Position numbers and translations under genes: made by a program. DNA of 57,160 nt from an uncultured Clostridia bacterium (GTDB taxonomy: Bacteria; Bacillota; Clostridia; TANB77; CAG-508), in the NCBI GenBank assembly GCA_947625685.1, contig CANQPK010000021.1, positions 1 to 57,160 on the forward strand, read 5' to 3'. Numbering within the stretch: the first letter of the stretch is position 1; each line of letters starts with the position of its first letter. Of the stretch, positions 20,143-35,600 are shown in pieces. The notes beneath the pieces are model-generated. The model did no database searches and was not told the DNA's origin. It saw only the letters and a program-made list of their open reading frames with translations.

Positions 20143-21537
20143 TCACAGCTCTAACGACTTTACTATTTCATCAAACTTCATATTGTTAGAAGCTTTAACT
20201 AAAATATAATCATCTTTTTTAATAATAGATTTTAACATCTCTATTGCCTCTTCTTTAGTATCATATACAAATATTTTTGTCTTTTCCATTCCTAAATTTT
20301 CTGCTTTATTTGCAATATATTTTGAAGCATTTCCAACAGTTACTAATATGTCAATTTTATTTTTATATACTTCTTCTCCAACTTTTTCATGTAATTCTTT
20401 TTCAAATTTTCCAAGTTCGAGCATATCTCCAAGTACTGCAATTTTTCTGCCACCTTGTATATCACTTAAATATTCAATTGCAGCTTTCATAGAGTCATAG
20501 CTTGCATTATAGCTATCATTTATTATTGTTGATGAATTAATACCTTTTCTGGCCTCCATTCTTCTTTTTGTAAGTTCAAACTCTTTTATTCCTTCTATTA
20601 TTTTTTCTATTTCAATATTATTTTGTATTCCTACACATATAGCACACAAGCTGTTTGATATAAAATGCTTTCCTCCTATGTTTATCTGTACGTTATATTT
20701 TTTATCATTTATTTTTACAGTAAATTTACTACCTTCCGAATCTGTATAAATATCCTCTGCCATAAAGTCACTTTTATTTTCTATTCCATAGGTTATTATG
20801 TTTTTGTGGTTTTTGTTATTTAAATACCATTCATGTAACATATCATTATCATTATTAATAATGATAGGAGAATTTTCTTCCATTCCTTCTAGTATCTCTA
20901 ATTTTGCCTTTAGTATATTTTCTCTAGAGCCAAGCTCTCCGAATATGTGATGTTCCTATATTTGTTATAACTGACATTGTAGGTTTTGCAATTTTTGTAA
21001 GCTTTCTTATTTCGCCAGAATGATTCATTCCCATTTCAATTACTGCTGCTGTTTCATCTTTTAAAGATAATATTGTTAAAGGAACTCCTATATGATTATT
21101 ATAGTTTCCAATTGTTTTTAGTGTGTTATATTTTTTTGACATTACACTTGCTATTATATCTTTTGTGCTTGTTTTTCCTACACTTCCTGTTACTCCAACA
21201 ACTGCGATATTATACATATTTCTCTTATACTTTGCAATTTCTTGTAATGCCTTAATAGTATCTTCTACTTTTATTAATACTTTCTCTTGATATTTTTTTA
21301 GTTTATCATCATCTACCATTACATCTTGTATAATACAAGCTTTAGCTCCTTTTTCAAATGCTACTTCATAAAATTCATTTCCGATTAAAGTTTTCACCTT
21401 TTATTCCAATATATGTATCGCCTTGCTCTATTTCCCTTGTATCCTTTTTAAAATTTTCTAATATGTCATTTTTGTTTCCACACAAAAGCTCTCCGATTAC
21501 ATATACTTATTACATCTTGTACTCTTATATCTTTCAT
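20143..21537 (-). CDS. murF: UDP-MurNAc-tripeptide--D-Ala-D-Ala ligase MurF, recoded at three sites
   Basis: Adds D-Ala-D-Ala to UDP-MurNAc-tripeptide in the cytosol. It is 463 aa after three CGG skips, normal for MurF. The first skip (21493) gives SICN-G-ELLCGNKND, the expected N-terminal G-x-LLCG. The second (21381) gives ENFN-G-NEFYEVAFEKGA, matching the DGHxF-type loop. The third (20939) gives GTSHI-G-ELGSRENI. Central ATP-binding GVTGSVGKTSTKD and GNYNNHIGVPLT are intact. Three skips rotate the frame fully. Without recoding the gene would be three fragments with no usable N-terminus. The start at 21537 has GGAGG six bases upstream. Confidence 0.93.
20939..20941 (-). other. CGGN recoding site 3 in murF
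   Basis: ATT CGGA GAG: skip of C gives SHI-Gly-ELGSRE. Confidence 0.92.
21381..21383 (-). other. CGGN recoding site 2 in murF
   Basis: AAT CGGA AAT: without the skip the next codon is TGA. Confidence 0.92.
21493..21495 (-). other. CGGN recoding site 1 in murF
   Basis: AAT CGGA GAG, 14 codons after the start: skip of C gives Asn-Gly-Glu-Leu-Leu-Cys-Gly. Confidence 0.92.
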
Positions 21538-21562
21538 AATTTCCTCCATATTTAGATGATAT

Positions 21563-21590
21563 GTTATATTTTATCATAATGTTCATTCAA
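21563..21590 (-). promoter_or_regulatory. Possible promoter of murF-ddl-dnaJ
   Basis: TTGAAT, a 16-base spacer and TATAAC on the minus strand, between the rpoC-side terminator and the murF start. Confidence 0.5.
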
Positions 21591-21664
21591 TTAAAAGAGA
21601 TTATTTTATTTTAAATATAAAGAAAAATAAATTCAACTTTTCTTTATTATAAAAAATTAATAAA

Positions 21665-21736
21665 AAAACCTAAATCTACTAACAAAAATCAATAAATTTT
21701 TAATAACTATTGATTTCTATTAGCAGATTCAGGTTT
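21665..21736 (-). terminator. Terminator of rpoBC
   Basis: A long stem (AAACCTGAATCTGCTAATAG pairs with the complementary arm) followed by seven T on the minus strand, just past the rpoC stop at 21755. Confidence 0.88.
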
Positions 21737-21754
21737 AAAATAGATATTAATATT

Positions 21755-25305
<3,551 letters not shown>

Positions 25306-25336
25306 TCATAGACCTCCTCGTTAATATTTTTATCAA

Positions 25337-28300
25337 TTACATATCTTGATCATTATCTATATTGTCTTCTGCTAAATCATTATCGAAGATTTCATCTTCA
25401 TCCATAATGCCTTCGTCATTCAAAAAGTCATCATCTATTTCGTCTTCGTCATTATATGCTTCGTCGTCTTCTAGCATCTCTTCATCAAGTGTTTCTTCTA
25501 CATATCCGTCTGCTAGTTCTTCTTCACTTATTTCTTGCATCTTAGATTTTTGTCCTCTATCTAAATTAAAGTCTATTCCTTCTTCTATATTTTCCTTAAG
25601 TTCTAGTTCTTTTCCTTCTTCAGAATATAGCCTTACATCTAGACCTAAACTTTGTAGTTCTTTTATTAATACCTTGAAACCTGCTGGAACTCCTGGTTCA
25701 GGAATGTTTTCTCCTTTTACAATTGCTTCATAAGTCTTAATTCTTCCTACTACATCATCTGATTTTACAGTTAGCATTTCTTGAAGTGTATGTGATGCAC
25801 CATATGCTTCTAGTGCCCAAACTTCCATTTCTCCAAATCTCTGTCCACCGAATTGAGCTTTACCTCCAAGTGGTTGCTGTGTAACTAATGAGTAAGGTCC
25901 AGTAGAACGAGCATGTATCTTATCATCTACTAAGTGGTGTAATTTTAACATATACATTACTCCTACTGTTATTGGCTTATCAAATGGTTCTCCAGTTCTT
26001 CCATCATAAAGAATTGTCTTTCCATCTTCTGATAAACCAGATTTTTTAAGTAATTCTACTATTTCTTCCTCTGTTGCTCCGTCAAATACTGGTGTTGCAA
26101 CTTTCATTCCTAATGCCTTTGCTGCTGCTCCTAAGTGAACTTCCAAAACTTGACCTAAGTTCATACGAGATGGAACACCTAGAGGGTTTAAAACTACATC
26201 AACTGGAGTTCCGTCTGGCATAAATGGCATATCCTCAACTGGTAATATTCTTGATATAACACCTTTATTTCCATGACGTCCTGCCATTTTATCTCCAACT
26301 GATATTTTTCTCTTTTGAGCTATATAGCATCTAATTACTTGATTTACGCCTGGGCCTAATTCATCTGAATTTTCCCTTGTAAATATTTTTACATCTACTA
26401 TTGTTCCAGATTCTCCATGTGGTACACGAAGTGAGGTATCTCTTACTTCTCTAGCTTTTTCACCAAATATTGCACGAAGTAATCTTTCTTCTGCTGTAAG
26501 TTCTGTCTCTCCTTTTGGAGTAACTTTTCCAACTAGGATATCTCCAGGTCTTACTTCTGCACCTATTCTGATTATTCCATTTTCGTCAAGATCTTTTAAT
26601 CCGTCTTCTCCTACATTTGGTATATCTCTTGTTATTTCCTCTGGTCCAAGCTTTGTATCACGGCAGTCGCATTCATATTCTTCAATATGAATTGATGTAT
26701 ATACATCTTCTTTTACCAATCTTTCACTTAGAAGTATAGCATCCTCATAGTTGTATCCTTCCCAAGTTGTAAATGCTATTATAACATTTTTACCTAATGC
26801 CATTTCTCCGTTTTGCGTAGAAGGTCCATCTGCTATAACATCTCCTGCTTTAACTTTTTCACCTTTTACTACTATTGGTTTCTGATTTATACAAGTTCCA
26901 CCATTTGTTCTTTTGAACTTGCGTAACTTATATGTTTCAATTTCTCCCTTAGTTGTCTCTAAGGTTATTTCATCACCTGTAACTTTTTTGATTGTACCAC
27001 TTGATTTTGCAAGTATCATTATTCCTGAGTCTTTTGCTGCTTTATATTCTATACCTGTTCCAACTATTGGTGAGTCTGTTATCATAAGTGGAACTGCTTG
27101 ACGTTGCATGTTTGCACCCATAAGTGCACGGTTTGCATCATCATGCTCCAAAAATGGTATCATGGCTGCTCCAACTGATACTAACTGTTTTGGTGATACA
27201 TCCATATAATCTACTTGATCTGCTGATACTTCTGTTACTTCGTCTAAGTATCTAACTTTTATTTTCTTATTTACAAATTTTCCGTTCTTACCTATTGGTT
27301 CATTTGCTTGTGCTATTGCGTGTCCATCTTCGTCATATGCTGCCATATATACTATTTCGTCTGTTACTTTATGTGTTTTTGGATCTATTTTTCTATATGG
27401 AGTCTCTATAAATCCATATTCATTAATTATAGCAAATGAAGAAAGTGCTGAAATTAATCCTATGTTTGGACCTTCTGGTGATTCTATTGGGCAAAGTCTT
27501 CCATAGTGTGTATAGTGTACATCTCTTACCTCGAATCCTGCTCTTTCACGAGATAGTCCCCCAGGTCCTAATGCTGATATTCTTCTTTTATGTGTTAATT
27601 CTGATAATGGGTTTGTTTGATCCATAAATTGTGAAAGTTGTGAACTTCCAAAGAATTCTCTTATTGATGATGTTATAGGTTTTGTATTGATTAATGTTTG
27701 TGGAGTTACTATATCTAAGTCTTGTATTGTCATTCTTTCTCTTACAACTCTCTCTAATCTTGTTAAACCTATTCTAAATTGGTTTTGCAATAATTCTCCA
27801 ACACTTCTTATACGCCTGTTTCCTAAATGGTCTATATCATCTACTGATCCTAAATTATGTGCTAAATTCAATAGGTATCCTATAGATGCAATTATATCTT
27901 CTGTTGTTATATGCTTTGGAACAAGCTCTGGTATTGCTTCTTTTATTGCTTTCTTTAAATCTTTCTTATTTGTTACCTCTAATATATGTTTTAATACTGC
28001 ATAATTAACTTCTTCTTTTATGTTTAAATCGCTTAAATCTATATCTACAACATTGTGAATATCTACTGTTCCGTTTCCTATTATTCTTACCTTTTTATCA
28101 TCTACTTTTACATTTACAATATTTATTCCACTATCTTGTATTTTGCGTGCCATTTCACTTGTTATAACTGTATCTTTAGGAACTAATATTTCTCCTGTTG
28201 TTTCATCTACTATATCATCAAATGCTACTTGATTTGTTATTCTTGAAGCTAATCCTAATTTTTTGTTGAATTTATATCTTCCTACTTTTGCTAAGTCATA

Positions 28301-29086
28301 TCTTCTTTCATCAAAAAATAAGCTGTTGAATAAATTTCTTGCAGCATCTACTGATGGTAATTCTCCTGGTCTTAATTTTTTATATATCTCTATTAAAGCT
28401 TCATCTTGGTTTGTTGTTGTGTCTTTTTGTAATGTTGCTAAAATTTTCTCGTCTTCTCCAAACATTTCTATAATTTGTTCGTTTGTAACTAGTCCAATTG
28501 CCTTTAATAGTGTTGTCACTGGCAATCTTCTTGTTCTATCAACTCTTGCATAAAATACATCATTAGCATCTGTTTCATATTCTATCCAAGCACCTCTAAT
28601 TGGCATTACTGTTGATGTGTATATTTTTTTACCTGTTTTGTCAAAATCTGCTGCATAGTAGCAACCTGGTGAACGAACTAATTGACTTACTATAACTCTT
28701 TCTGCACCATTAATTACAAATGTTCCACTGTCTGTCATTATAGGGAAATCACCTAGATAAATTTCTTGTTCTTTTATTTCCCCTGTTTCTTTATTTATTA
28801 GTCTAACTTTTACATGTAATCTTGATGAATATGTTGCATCTCTCTCTTTGGTTTCCTCTAGTGAATATTTAGTTTTATCTTCCATATAGTAGTCAAAAAA
28901 TTCTAGTACTAGATTTCCTGAATAGTCTACTATTGGTGAAATATCTCTTAATACTTCTCCTAGTCCTTCTTTTAAAAACCATTCATAAGAGTCTTTTTGC
29001 ACTTTAATGAAATTTGGCATTTCAATGCTATCGCCAATTTTTGCGAATGTTGTACGCACACATTTTTCGTGTTTTACATCTTTCAT
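25337..29086 (-). CDS. rpoB: RNA polymerase subunit beta
   Basis: Second-largest RNA polymerase subunit, 1249 aa in one frame. The rifampicin-binding region is recognisable ([20 protein letters not shown], then [20 protein letters not shown]), as are the conserved [14 protein letters not shown] and [15 protein letters not shown]. The last 60 residues form an unusually acidic Asp/Glu-rich tail. It contains many GGA glycine codons preceded by a codon ending in C, so the string CGGA occurs often but never in frame as CGG. It starts at 29086, preceded by a 200-base structured leader and a consensus promoter. Confidence 0.98.
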   Translation of the reverse strand: MKDVKHEKCVRTTFAKIGDSIEMPNFIKVQKDSYEWFLKEGLGEVLRDISPIVDYSGNLVLEFFDYYMEDKTKYSLEETKERDATYSSRLHVKVRLINKETGEIKEQEIYLGDFPIMTDSGTFVINGAERVIVSQLVRSPGCYYAADFDKTGKKIYTSTVMPIRGAWIEYETDANDVFYARVDRTRRLPVTTLLKAIGLVTNEQIIEMFGEDEKILATLQKDTTTNQDEALIEIYKKLRPGELPSVDAARNLFNSLFFDERRYDLAKVGRYKFNKKLGLASRITNQVAFDDIVDETTGEILVPKDTVITSEMARKIQDSGINIVNVKVDDKKVRIIGNGTVDIHNVVDIDLSDLNIKEEVNYAVLKHILEVTNKKDLKKAIKEAIPELVPKHITTEDIIASIGYLLNLAHNLGSVDDIDHLGNRRIRSVGELLQNQFRIGLTRLERVVRERMTIQDLDIVTPQTLINTKPITSSIREFFGSSQLSQFMDQTNPLSELTHKRRISALGPGGLSRERAGFEVRDVHYTHYGRLCPIESPEGPNIGLISALSSFAIINEYGFIETPYRKIDPKTHKVTDEIVYMAAYDEDGHAIAQANEPIGKNGKFVNKKIKVRYLDEVTEVSADQVDYMDVSPKQLVSVGAAMIPFLEHDDANRALMGANMQRQAVPLMITDSPIVGTGIEYKAAKDSGIMILAKSSGTIKKVTGDEITLETTKGEIETYKLRKFKRTNGGTCINQKPIVVKGEKVKAGDVIADGPSTQNGEMALGKNVIIAFTTWEGYNYEDAILLSERLVKEDVYTSIHIEEYECDCRDTKLGPEEITRDIPNVGEDGLKDLDENGIIRIGAEVRPGDILVGKVTPKGETELTAEERLLRAIFGEKAREVRDTSLRVPHGESGTIVDVKIFTRENSDELGPGVNQVIRCYIAQKRKISVGDKMAGRHGNKGVISRILPVEDMPFMPDGTPVDVVLNPLGVPSRMNLGQVLEVHLGAAAKALGMKVATPVFDGATEEEIVELLKKSGLSEDGKTILYDGRTGEPFDKPITVGVMYMLKLHHLVDDKIHARSTGPYSLVTQQPLGGKAQFGGQRFGEMEVWALEAYGASHTLQEMLTVKSDDVVGRIKTYEAIVKGENIPEPGVPAGFKVLIKELQSLGLDVRLYSEEGKELELKENIEEGIDFNLDRGQKSKMQEISEEELADGYVEETLDEEMLEDDEAYNDEDEIDDDFLNDEGIMDEDEIFDNDLAEDNIDNDQDM

Positions 29087-29161
29087 TGATTGTTTTCACT
29101 CCTTAAATTAATTTTAATTGGTGAAGCTTTAAGATTTAAAGTTCTAAATGAAGTCCCTCTC

Positions 29162-29232
29162 GAAATATGTATTTTATTAGGGTTAATTTATCGCTTCAAA
29201 ATAAACCTTCCCTAGTAATAGTGACATATTTC
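29162..29232 (-). promoter_or_regulatory. Folded 5' leader of rpoBC
   Basis: On the minus strand GAAATATGT (from 29232) pairs with ACATATTTC (to 29162). Inside, TACTAGGG pairs with CCCTAATA and GGTTTAT with ATAAATTAACC. The stacked stems lie between promoter and gene, about 75 bases before the ATG. This could be an autoregulatory or attenuation element; I cannot match it to a named RNA family. Confidence 0.55.
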
Positions 29233-29285
29233 AATTCCTCTTCTTTTAGAATAATTGAATTTATTGATTATAAATATAATGAATT

Positions 29286-29315
29286 ATTATAGCATAGTTT
29301 TCTAAAGCTTGTCAA
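29286..29315 (-). promoter_or_regulatory. Consensus promoter of rpoBC
   Basis: TTGACA (29310-29315), an 18-base spacer and TATAAT (29286-29291), with TGC just before the -10. The gap 29087-29445 holds only this promoter, the leader and a hairpin terminator. Confidence 0.88.
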
Positions 29316-29378
29316 CCCCTAAGTAAAAAATATTTTAGATAAAAATATTTAGAAATTTATGTACTTTAAATGTACAAT

Positions 29379-29418
29379 AAAACACAGAACTGATATTAAA
29401 ATATCAGTTCTGTGTTTT
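29379..29418. terminator. Perfect hairpin terminator between cohesin gene and rpoB region
   Basis: AAAACACAGAACTGATAT pairs perfectly with ATATCAGTTCTGTGTTTT, ending the cohesin gene on the minus strand. Confidence 0.88.
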
Positions 29419-29445
29419 ATATAAATCATTTGTTTTGACTACTTA

Positions 29446-30192
29446 TTACATCATTTTATATTGTCTATATCTAATATAGCTAACAATTCCTGCAATAACT
29501 ATTGTAACAATTCCAACTACTATTATTGTATCATCTACACCTGTTTTTGGTAATGAACTTTTATTTGTATTTTTGTTTTTGTTTTTACTTGTACTTGAAC
29601 CAGTTGTTGCTTTGTTTGTATTTGTACTAGCACTACCATTTCCAGCAGTGTTTACATTATTTTTTTCACTGCTACCTTGGTTAGAACTACTTGATGGTGT
29701 TTCAATTTTTATACTTACTGTTTTATCTGTTTCTTCTACAAGATTTGTTCCATCGTTTGTTGCTATATCCTTTATTGTAACAGTTGTAGTTTGGTTACTT
29801 ACATTTTCCTTTACTTTAAGTTTTATTGTAGCTAATGTTTGGTTTTCTTTTACTCCCGTACCTGTCTTTGTTGCTAAAAATTTTCCATTTAAGCCTGTTT
29901 CTTCATCATTATAAGTTACAACCCAACCATTCTGTGTTGTAATATCACTAGATTTAACTCCTTCAAATATATTTCTATCATAATCTAAAACTCCTTCAAG
30001 TGTATTCATTCCATTTTCACCTAAGTCAATATCTGAAATTGCCATTGTAATTGTAACTTCATTTCCTGGCTTTACAGTAGTTGCACTTGCTGACATTGCA
30101 AATTTAAATCCAACTGCTAGAGTAGTAGTATTTATTGACATTGCTGTTATTAGCATAATTGCTATAATTACACATATTAATGCTTTTTTCAT
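29446..30192 (-). CDS. Wall-anchored cohesin-domain protein
   Basis: Secreted protein of 248 aa. A signal peptide (1-27) precedes one cohesin-type beta domain (about 30-165; features include VKPGNEVTITMAISDI and NTLEGVLDYDRNIF). A Ser/Thr/Asn-rich linker and a sortase signal SLPKTGVDD follow, with a hydrophobic helix and a basic tail. Cohesins bind dockerins; two dockerin-like proteins are encoded immediately upstream (30302-32590 and 39277-41463). This single-cohesin wall protein could therefore tether them to the cell surface. The start at 30192 has AAGGGAG upstream. Confidence 0.85.
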   Translation of the reverse strand: MKKALICVIIAIMLITAMSINTTTLAVGFKFAMSASATTVKPGNEVTITMAISDIDLGENGMNTLEGVLDYDRNIFEGVKSSDITTQNGWVVTYNDEETGLNGKFLATKTGTGVKENQTLATIKLKVKENVSNQTTTVTIKDIATNDGTNLVEETDKTVSIKIETPSSSSNQGSSEKNNVNTAGNGSASTNTNKATTGSSTSKNKNKNTNKSSLPKTGVDDTIIVVGIVTIVIAGIVSYIRYRQYKMM

Positions 30193-30225
30193 TTGATAAT
30201 CTCTCCCTTATAAATATATATTAGT

Positions 30226-30252
30226 ATTATAACACAAGTTTATCATTTTTTG
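30226..30252 (-). promoter_or_regulatory. Possible promoter of the cohesin gene
   Basis: Extended -10 TGTGTTATAAT (-10 at 30226-30231) with a weak -35. Confidence 0.45.
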
Positions 30253-30301
30253 TCTTTTGTTACAAAATTTTAATATTATTGTAATATTTTTGTAATATTT
30301 A

Positions 30302-32590
30302 TTATGTATTTTGTGAACTATCTATTATTTTAAATCCTACTTCTTTTTCTCCTATAGTTATCTTTTTTATTATAAGTCTAGTAAGCGAAGTAACTCCGTT
30401 TGTCTTTTTTTCAATTATTTTAAAATTATTTTTTTCTGCTATTCTGTCATCTAAAATACTACCTATATTTATTATCTTTTGAATATCAACTATTCTTTCA
30501 GTTGCTGATTCTTCGTTTTTTACTGTTTCTCCAAATATTTCTGCATTTGTTTTATGATTAAAACTATTTCCACTTCCATCAGATTCATATCCAACTGTAA
30601 GCTCTAAATTTTCTGGTAAAAATTCAAGTTCTTCTATTTCTATGCCATCTGTCCTTATTGCTTTTACTTTACCTTTTATTTCTCCTGTTAAGCCATTTTC
30701 TGAATTTGCTTTTGTAGATAATTGTATATATTTACTTTGATCTGTTAAACTTGTATCTGATATAACTTTTTCAAAATTTGTATTGACTTCTCCTTCTCCA
30801 TCAATAATATCAAAATCTGTTATTTCAAATACGATACTATCAATTTCATGTTCTTGAAGTTTTAAATTTGCTACTTCTGTAGAAGTTTCATCCGAGTTTT
30901 CTGCATTATCTGTAACTACTACTTTAACTCTATGTTTAGTTGTTTTCAACTCAGTTACAGGTATAGTTACAGTTTCTGCTAATGTAGTTTCAGTTTTATA
31001 TAAGTTATCATCTACATAGAATTCATATTTTTTTATTCCAGATACTTCATCGTGTGCTGTTGCTGTTAAGTTAAAACTTGTGCTTGTTATATCACTTGCT
31101 TGTAATGTAATATTATCCGGTTTTACTTTGTCTAAATTTATATCTTCTTCTAATGTAGCAATATTACCTACTTTATCATAGCTTCTAATTATCATCTTTG
31201 TGTATCCATCATTTGTAACTTTGATTTCTCCGTTATTTTCTATATCAGTTTCTGCAACTGTTTGAGCTCCGGATAATTCATAAGTTACCTTGTCTAATCC
31301 TGATAATGCATCATTTCCATGATTTACTGTTACATTTACATCTTGATTGTAGTATCCGCTTTCCTTTTTTTCTTCTTGTATTGAAATTGTTGTATTTTCT
31401 GGTTTATCTTTATCTATTTTTACTATATATTCTTTAGTTTTTATTCTGCCAAATTCATCTGTTGCTATTGCTGTAATTACATATTCTCCGCTATTTGTAA
31501 GTAAAGTTGGGGCTTTTGTTGGTATTGGCATCTGTTTTGCTCCACTTATTGTATATTTTGTCTCTATTGTTACTTCTGCATTATTGCCAAATTCTTCTTT
31601 TGTTTGCATTGTTTCTATGCATATATTATGATTTGTCCATTCTCCTACATCATAGTCTTCTCCATCTTTATTGTCTAATTTTATTATTATACCTATATTT
31701 TCATCTAATATTCCTTTTATTGATTTTCTTATAACAAGTTCTGCTGCATCTGATCTAGCTCCATCAGTAAAATATGTATAACTTCTTATTGTATATGTTC
31801 CATCATTAGATAGAGTAATTTGACCATTTGCTGGTATTGGAGTTTCTTCTACTTCCATACTTCCAGAAATTGTATATGTTGTCTTTTCTACATTTTCTGT
31901 TTCTGTTGGTGTTATTTTTACAGTTACTTCCGTTACATAAATTCCATTTTCGCTTGTTTCTCCAGATATAACTTCAATCGTAGGTTTTTGAGGTTTATTA
32001 ACCTCATTTATACTTAGTCTTCCGAATACAACATAATTTATAAGTATACTTAAATCAACTTGATTAATAGTACTATCTCCATTTACATCTGCAGACAATA
32101 ATTTAAGTCCTTCTAATTCTTCATTTTCACCATATACAATATATTTTATTATTTTTTGTATCTCAATTTGATTTGAAAGTCCATCTCCGTCTAAATCTCC
32201 TACTGTACTTATTTCATATACTTTATCTATATTATCAAATTTAACTGCCATATTCGTTCCCATATATCCATCTTGTACTTCTTCTTGCATGTTTTTATCT
32301 TTGTAAATATGGATATTCTCACTTGGTACATTGAAATTACTTTTAAATTGCTTTATAGTTGTTTTTGGAAGAATTCTACCAATATATGAATATAACTCTG
32401 ATATTAAATAATTTCTACTTGTAATATCTACACCATTTATAGTTTTTATAGAATTACTAGTTTGCATTTGGCTATTTAAAAATTGTTTAGTATTACTACT
32501 CATTTGTGTTGCAATAGATGTATCAAAACTTATAAATAGTAATAAAATTATGCTTATCAAAAATATACGTTTTAATAAAATTCTTTTCAT
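30302..32590 (-). CDS. Secreted dockerin protein with Ig-like repeats (paralogue 1)
   Basis: 762 aa. It has a signal peptide (1-28) and an N-terminal module (about 40-120) shared with the 39277 gene (YSYIGRILPKTTIKQFKS). A type I dockerin-like pair of calcium-binding repeats (GDLDGDGLSNQIEIQKII and ADVNGDSTINQVDLSILI, about 130-190) comes next. At least three Ig-like repeats follow, with YEFYVDDNLYKTET-type strands, and a distinctive C-terminal domain. It has no sortase signal, so attachment would rely on the dockerin. It is downstream of the LPXTG-type protein and likely in one operon with it. No catalytic domain is visible. Confidence 0.85.
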   Translation of the reverse strand: MKRILLKRIFLISIILLLFISFDTSIATQMSSNTKQFLNSQMQTSNSIKTINGVDITSRNYLISELYSYIGRILPKTTIKQFKSNFNVPSENIHIYKDKNMQEEVQDGYMGTNMAVKFDNIDKVYEISTVGDLDGDGLSNQIEIQKIIKYIVYGENEELEGLKLLSADVNGDSTINQVDLSILINYVVFGRLSINEVNKPQKPTIEVISGETSENGIYVTEVTVKITPTETENVEKTTYTISGSMEVEETPIPANGQITLSNDGTYTIRSYTYFTDGARSDAAELVIRKSIKGILDENIGIIIKLDNKDGEDYDVGEWTNHNICIETMQTKEEFGNNAEVTIETKYTISGAKQMPIPTKAPTLLTNSGEYVITAIATDEFGRIKTKEYIVKIDKDKPENTTISIQEEKKESGYYNQDVNVTVNHGNDALSGLDKVTYELSGAQTVAETDIENNGEIKVTNDGYTKMIIRSYDKVGNIATLEEDINLDKVKPDNITLQASDITSTSFNLTATAHDEVSGIKKYEFYVDDNLYKTETTLAETVTIPVTELKTTKHRVKVVVTDNAENSDETSTEVANLKLQEHEIDSIVFEITDFDIIDGEGEVNTNFEKVISDTSLTDQSKYIQLSTKANSENGLTGEIKGKVKAIRTDGIEIEELEFLPENLELTVGYESDGSGNSFNHKTNAEIFGETVKNEESATERIVDIQKIINIGSILDDRIAEKNNFKIIEKKTNGVTSLTRLIIKKITIGEKEVGFKIIDSSQNT

Positions 32591-32605
32591 AATTTTTCCC
32601 TTCTT

Positions 32606-35600
32606 TTATTTCATTTTTTTATAAAATATTATTGTTGCAATACTAAATATTATTGTTCCTATTATTGCTAAAATAGATAAAGTATCGTCTTGTGATGTTT
32701 GTGGAAGTTTTCCGTTTATCATATAAATTATTATTAGGCTTTTGTGAGCCTTGGTTATTTGGTTTTTTATCACCACTTTGTTGTTCATTATTATTATTTC
32801 CACCATTGTTGTTTACGTCATTATTATTTTCATTATTATTTTGATCATCGTCGCCTTGTCCATCTGAAGTTCCAGGTTTGTGTGAGCCTTCGCCTTCTGG
32901 TATATTTTGTAATGTAAATGTTACTGATGCTGTATTTCCTGCTTCGTCTGTTGCTATTAGCTCATATTGCCCATTTTCGATTAAATAATTTCCTTCTGTA
33001 TATTTGTATATTTCTCCATCTTTTGTAACTTTTACTTCTACCTTGCTTGTTAAATCTGTTATTGATGGTATTACTTTTTCTTCATATGTTTGTCCATCTT
33101 TAACTCCCTCTATAATTGGCATATCATTGTCTAAATAAAAGCCTTCACTCCTTGAAATTACATCTTCTCCTTTTTTATCAACCGCATATATCCATAAGTA
33201 CCATATTCCACTTTCAGTATCTTTTGTTATTTCAGTATTGTTTGTAAAACTATTTTGTATTTCTTCTTTTGTAACTCCTTGAGATTTCTGACTCCATAAA
33301 TATTTAGCTTCTGTTATATTTTCTGATTCTTGTACTTCTACTACAGTTTTTTGTACTTTTTTATATGAAGAATTTCCATTCGGATTAAATGTGATAATTG
33401 GTATCTCTGCAATTGTTACTGTATAAACTGCACTTTGCTGACCTTCTGTTCCTACATTATTTACTGCTCTTGCTATTATATTATATGTTCCTACATTTTC
33501 TAGAGTTAAAGTGTCTCCTACTGCTAAATCTTTCCAACTCTCACCATTATCTGTGCTATATTGGTATTTTGCTATTCCACTAGGCGATTCTCCTCCTACA
33601 ATGCTTATAACTTTTTTATTACCTTCTCCTCGAGATGTTATTGTTGGTGCTGTTGGTACTTCGTTATCTAGCAAAAATTTATTGGATTTGAAAATTGTTG
33701 TTTCTCCATCAACATCTTTTACAATGACACATAAATACCAGTTTCCTGAACCTTCAGTTTTTTCTAGAGTTTCTCCATTTGTAAATGTTATGGCACCTTG
33801 TGCAAAGTCTGCTTCTGTAATATTTCCCTCGTCTTGTGTCCATTTATATTTTATATTTGCTGTATCCAATTCAGTTTGTGCTTCAATATCTACTTTTACT
33901 GAAATTGTTTTTGCCCATTTATTGTTTCCATTTGGAGTGATATTTACACTAGGGGCATCTATTGCTATTTCAAATGTACATCTAGATTCATTTCCTGCTT
34001 CGTCTGTTGCTATTAGTTCATATTGCCCTGGTTCACTTATAGTTGTATTTGCTTTATATGATATGTTCTTTCCGTCTTTTTTTAGTACTACATTTACTTC
34101 ATTTGCATCTTGAACTATAGGTGTTGCTTTTCTGTATTTTGTATTATTTTTTACTCCTGTAATTTTTGGTGCAGTATTGTCTACCTTTATGGTATATGGT
34201 CCCGCTATTTCACCTTCTCTTCCAACATTGTTGATTGCTTTTACATATATTTTATATGTTCCATCTTCATCAAATGATAAAGATTCTAGCGTACTCATAT
34301 CATGCCAACTATATTTTTCATCAATGCTATATCTATATTTTTTTATTCCACTAGCACTTTCTCCTCCTGTGAATTGTATAGCTGCACCTTTTTTTAGCCA
34401 CTCTCCATTTCCACTAGTAGTTACCATGCTTGGTTTGGTAGGTGTATCATTATCTAAATAAAATCCTTCACTTTTTGTTATTGTTTTATTTCCTAATCTA
34501 TCTTCTGCTAGAACCCAAATATACCATATTCCACTTTCTGTATCTTTTTTTACTTTTTGTTCTATATAGAATTGGTCTGTAAAGTCTTCTTCTGATGGAG
34601 CTTCTGTACTCTTGCTCCACATATATCTTAATTTTTCTTGAACGACTACATTTTCACTTTCTACAAGTATAGTACTTGTTTGCATTCTTTCCCATGTTTG
34701 ATTTCCATTTGGTGAAAATGTAACAGTTGGAGCAGTTTTATTTATCGTAAATGTGTATTCCGATGTTTCCTTACTTATTATATCTGTACCACTTACCGCT
34801 CTTGCTTTTACTTTATGGCTACCTGCATCTGAAATAGTAATTGAATTTCCATCTTGCCACTCTTGCTCATCTACTTTATATTGATATTTCTTTATTCCAC
34901 TTAAACTAGCACTTCCTGATATTTTAAGTTCTACTGTTTGTGATGTTATTCCTCCATCTCCTATATTTCCTGATATTATTGGTGCTTCTGGAACTGTATT
35001 GTCTATATAAAATTCTTGACTCTTTTTAAAAGCTACATTTCCTAATGTATCCTTAGCCATAATAAGTAATGAGAATTTTCCACTTCCATCTGCTTTTGTT
35101 ATTTCTTGTCCACTGATAAATTTTTGTCCTTTTTCGAATAATTTTTCTGTAACTACTGTTACATTTTGCCCCCATATATATTTAAAAGATTCTTTATCTA
35201 AACTACTTCCAGATGTTACAGTAACTCTTGTAGTTTGTGATGTTTGCCATTCGTCATTTCCATCTGGTGTATAAGTGATTTCTGGTAACTCTGAATTTAT
35301 TTTAAAGGTAACTGTCGAAGTATTTTTAGCTTCATCCGTTACAGTTAATGTATAGTTTCCTGTTTCACTTATTACTTCACCAACATTATATTGATTTATT
35401 TTATATTCTTTTTCTGCTTCACTATTCTTTTTTATTTTAGCTGTTACTTTTGATTCATCTTCTATTGTTGCTTTTGCTGATGCATATGTTACATTGTCTA
35501 ATATTCCATTAATGATTGGATTATTGTTGTCAACTTTTATTGTGAATTGGACTACATCACTTTCTAGGCCTGTGTTTCCTATTGCCTTTGCATATACGAT

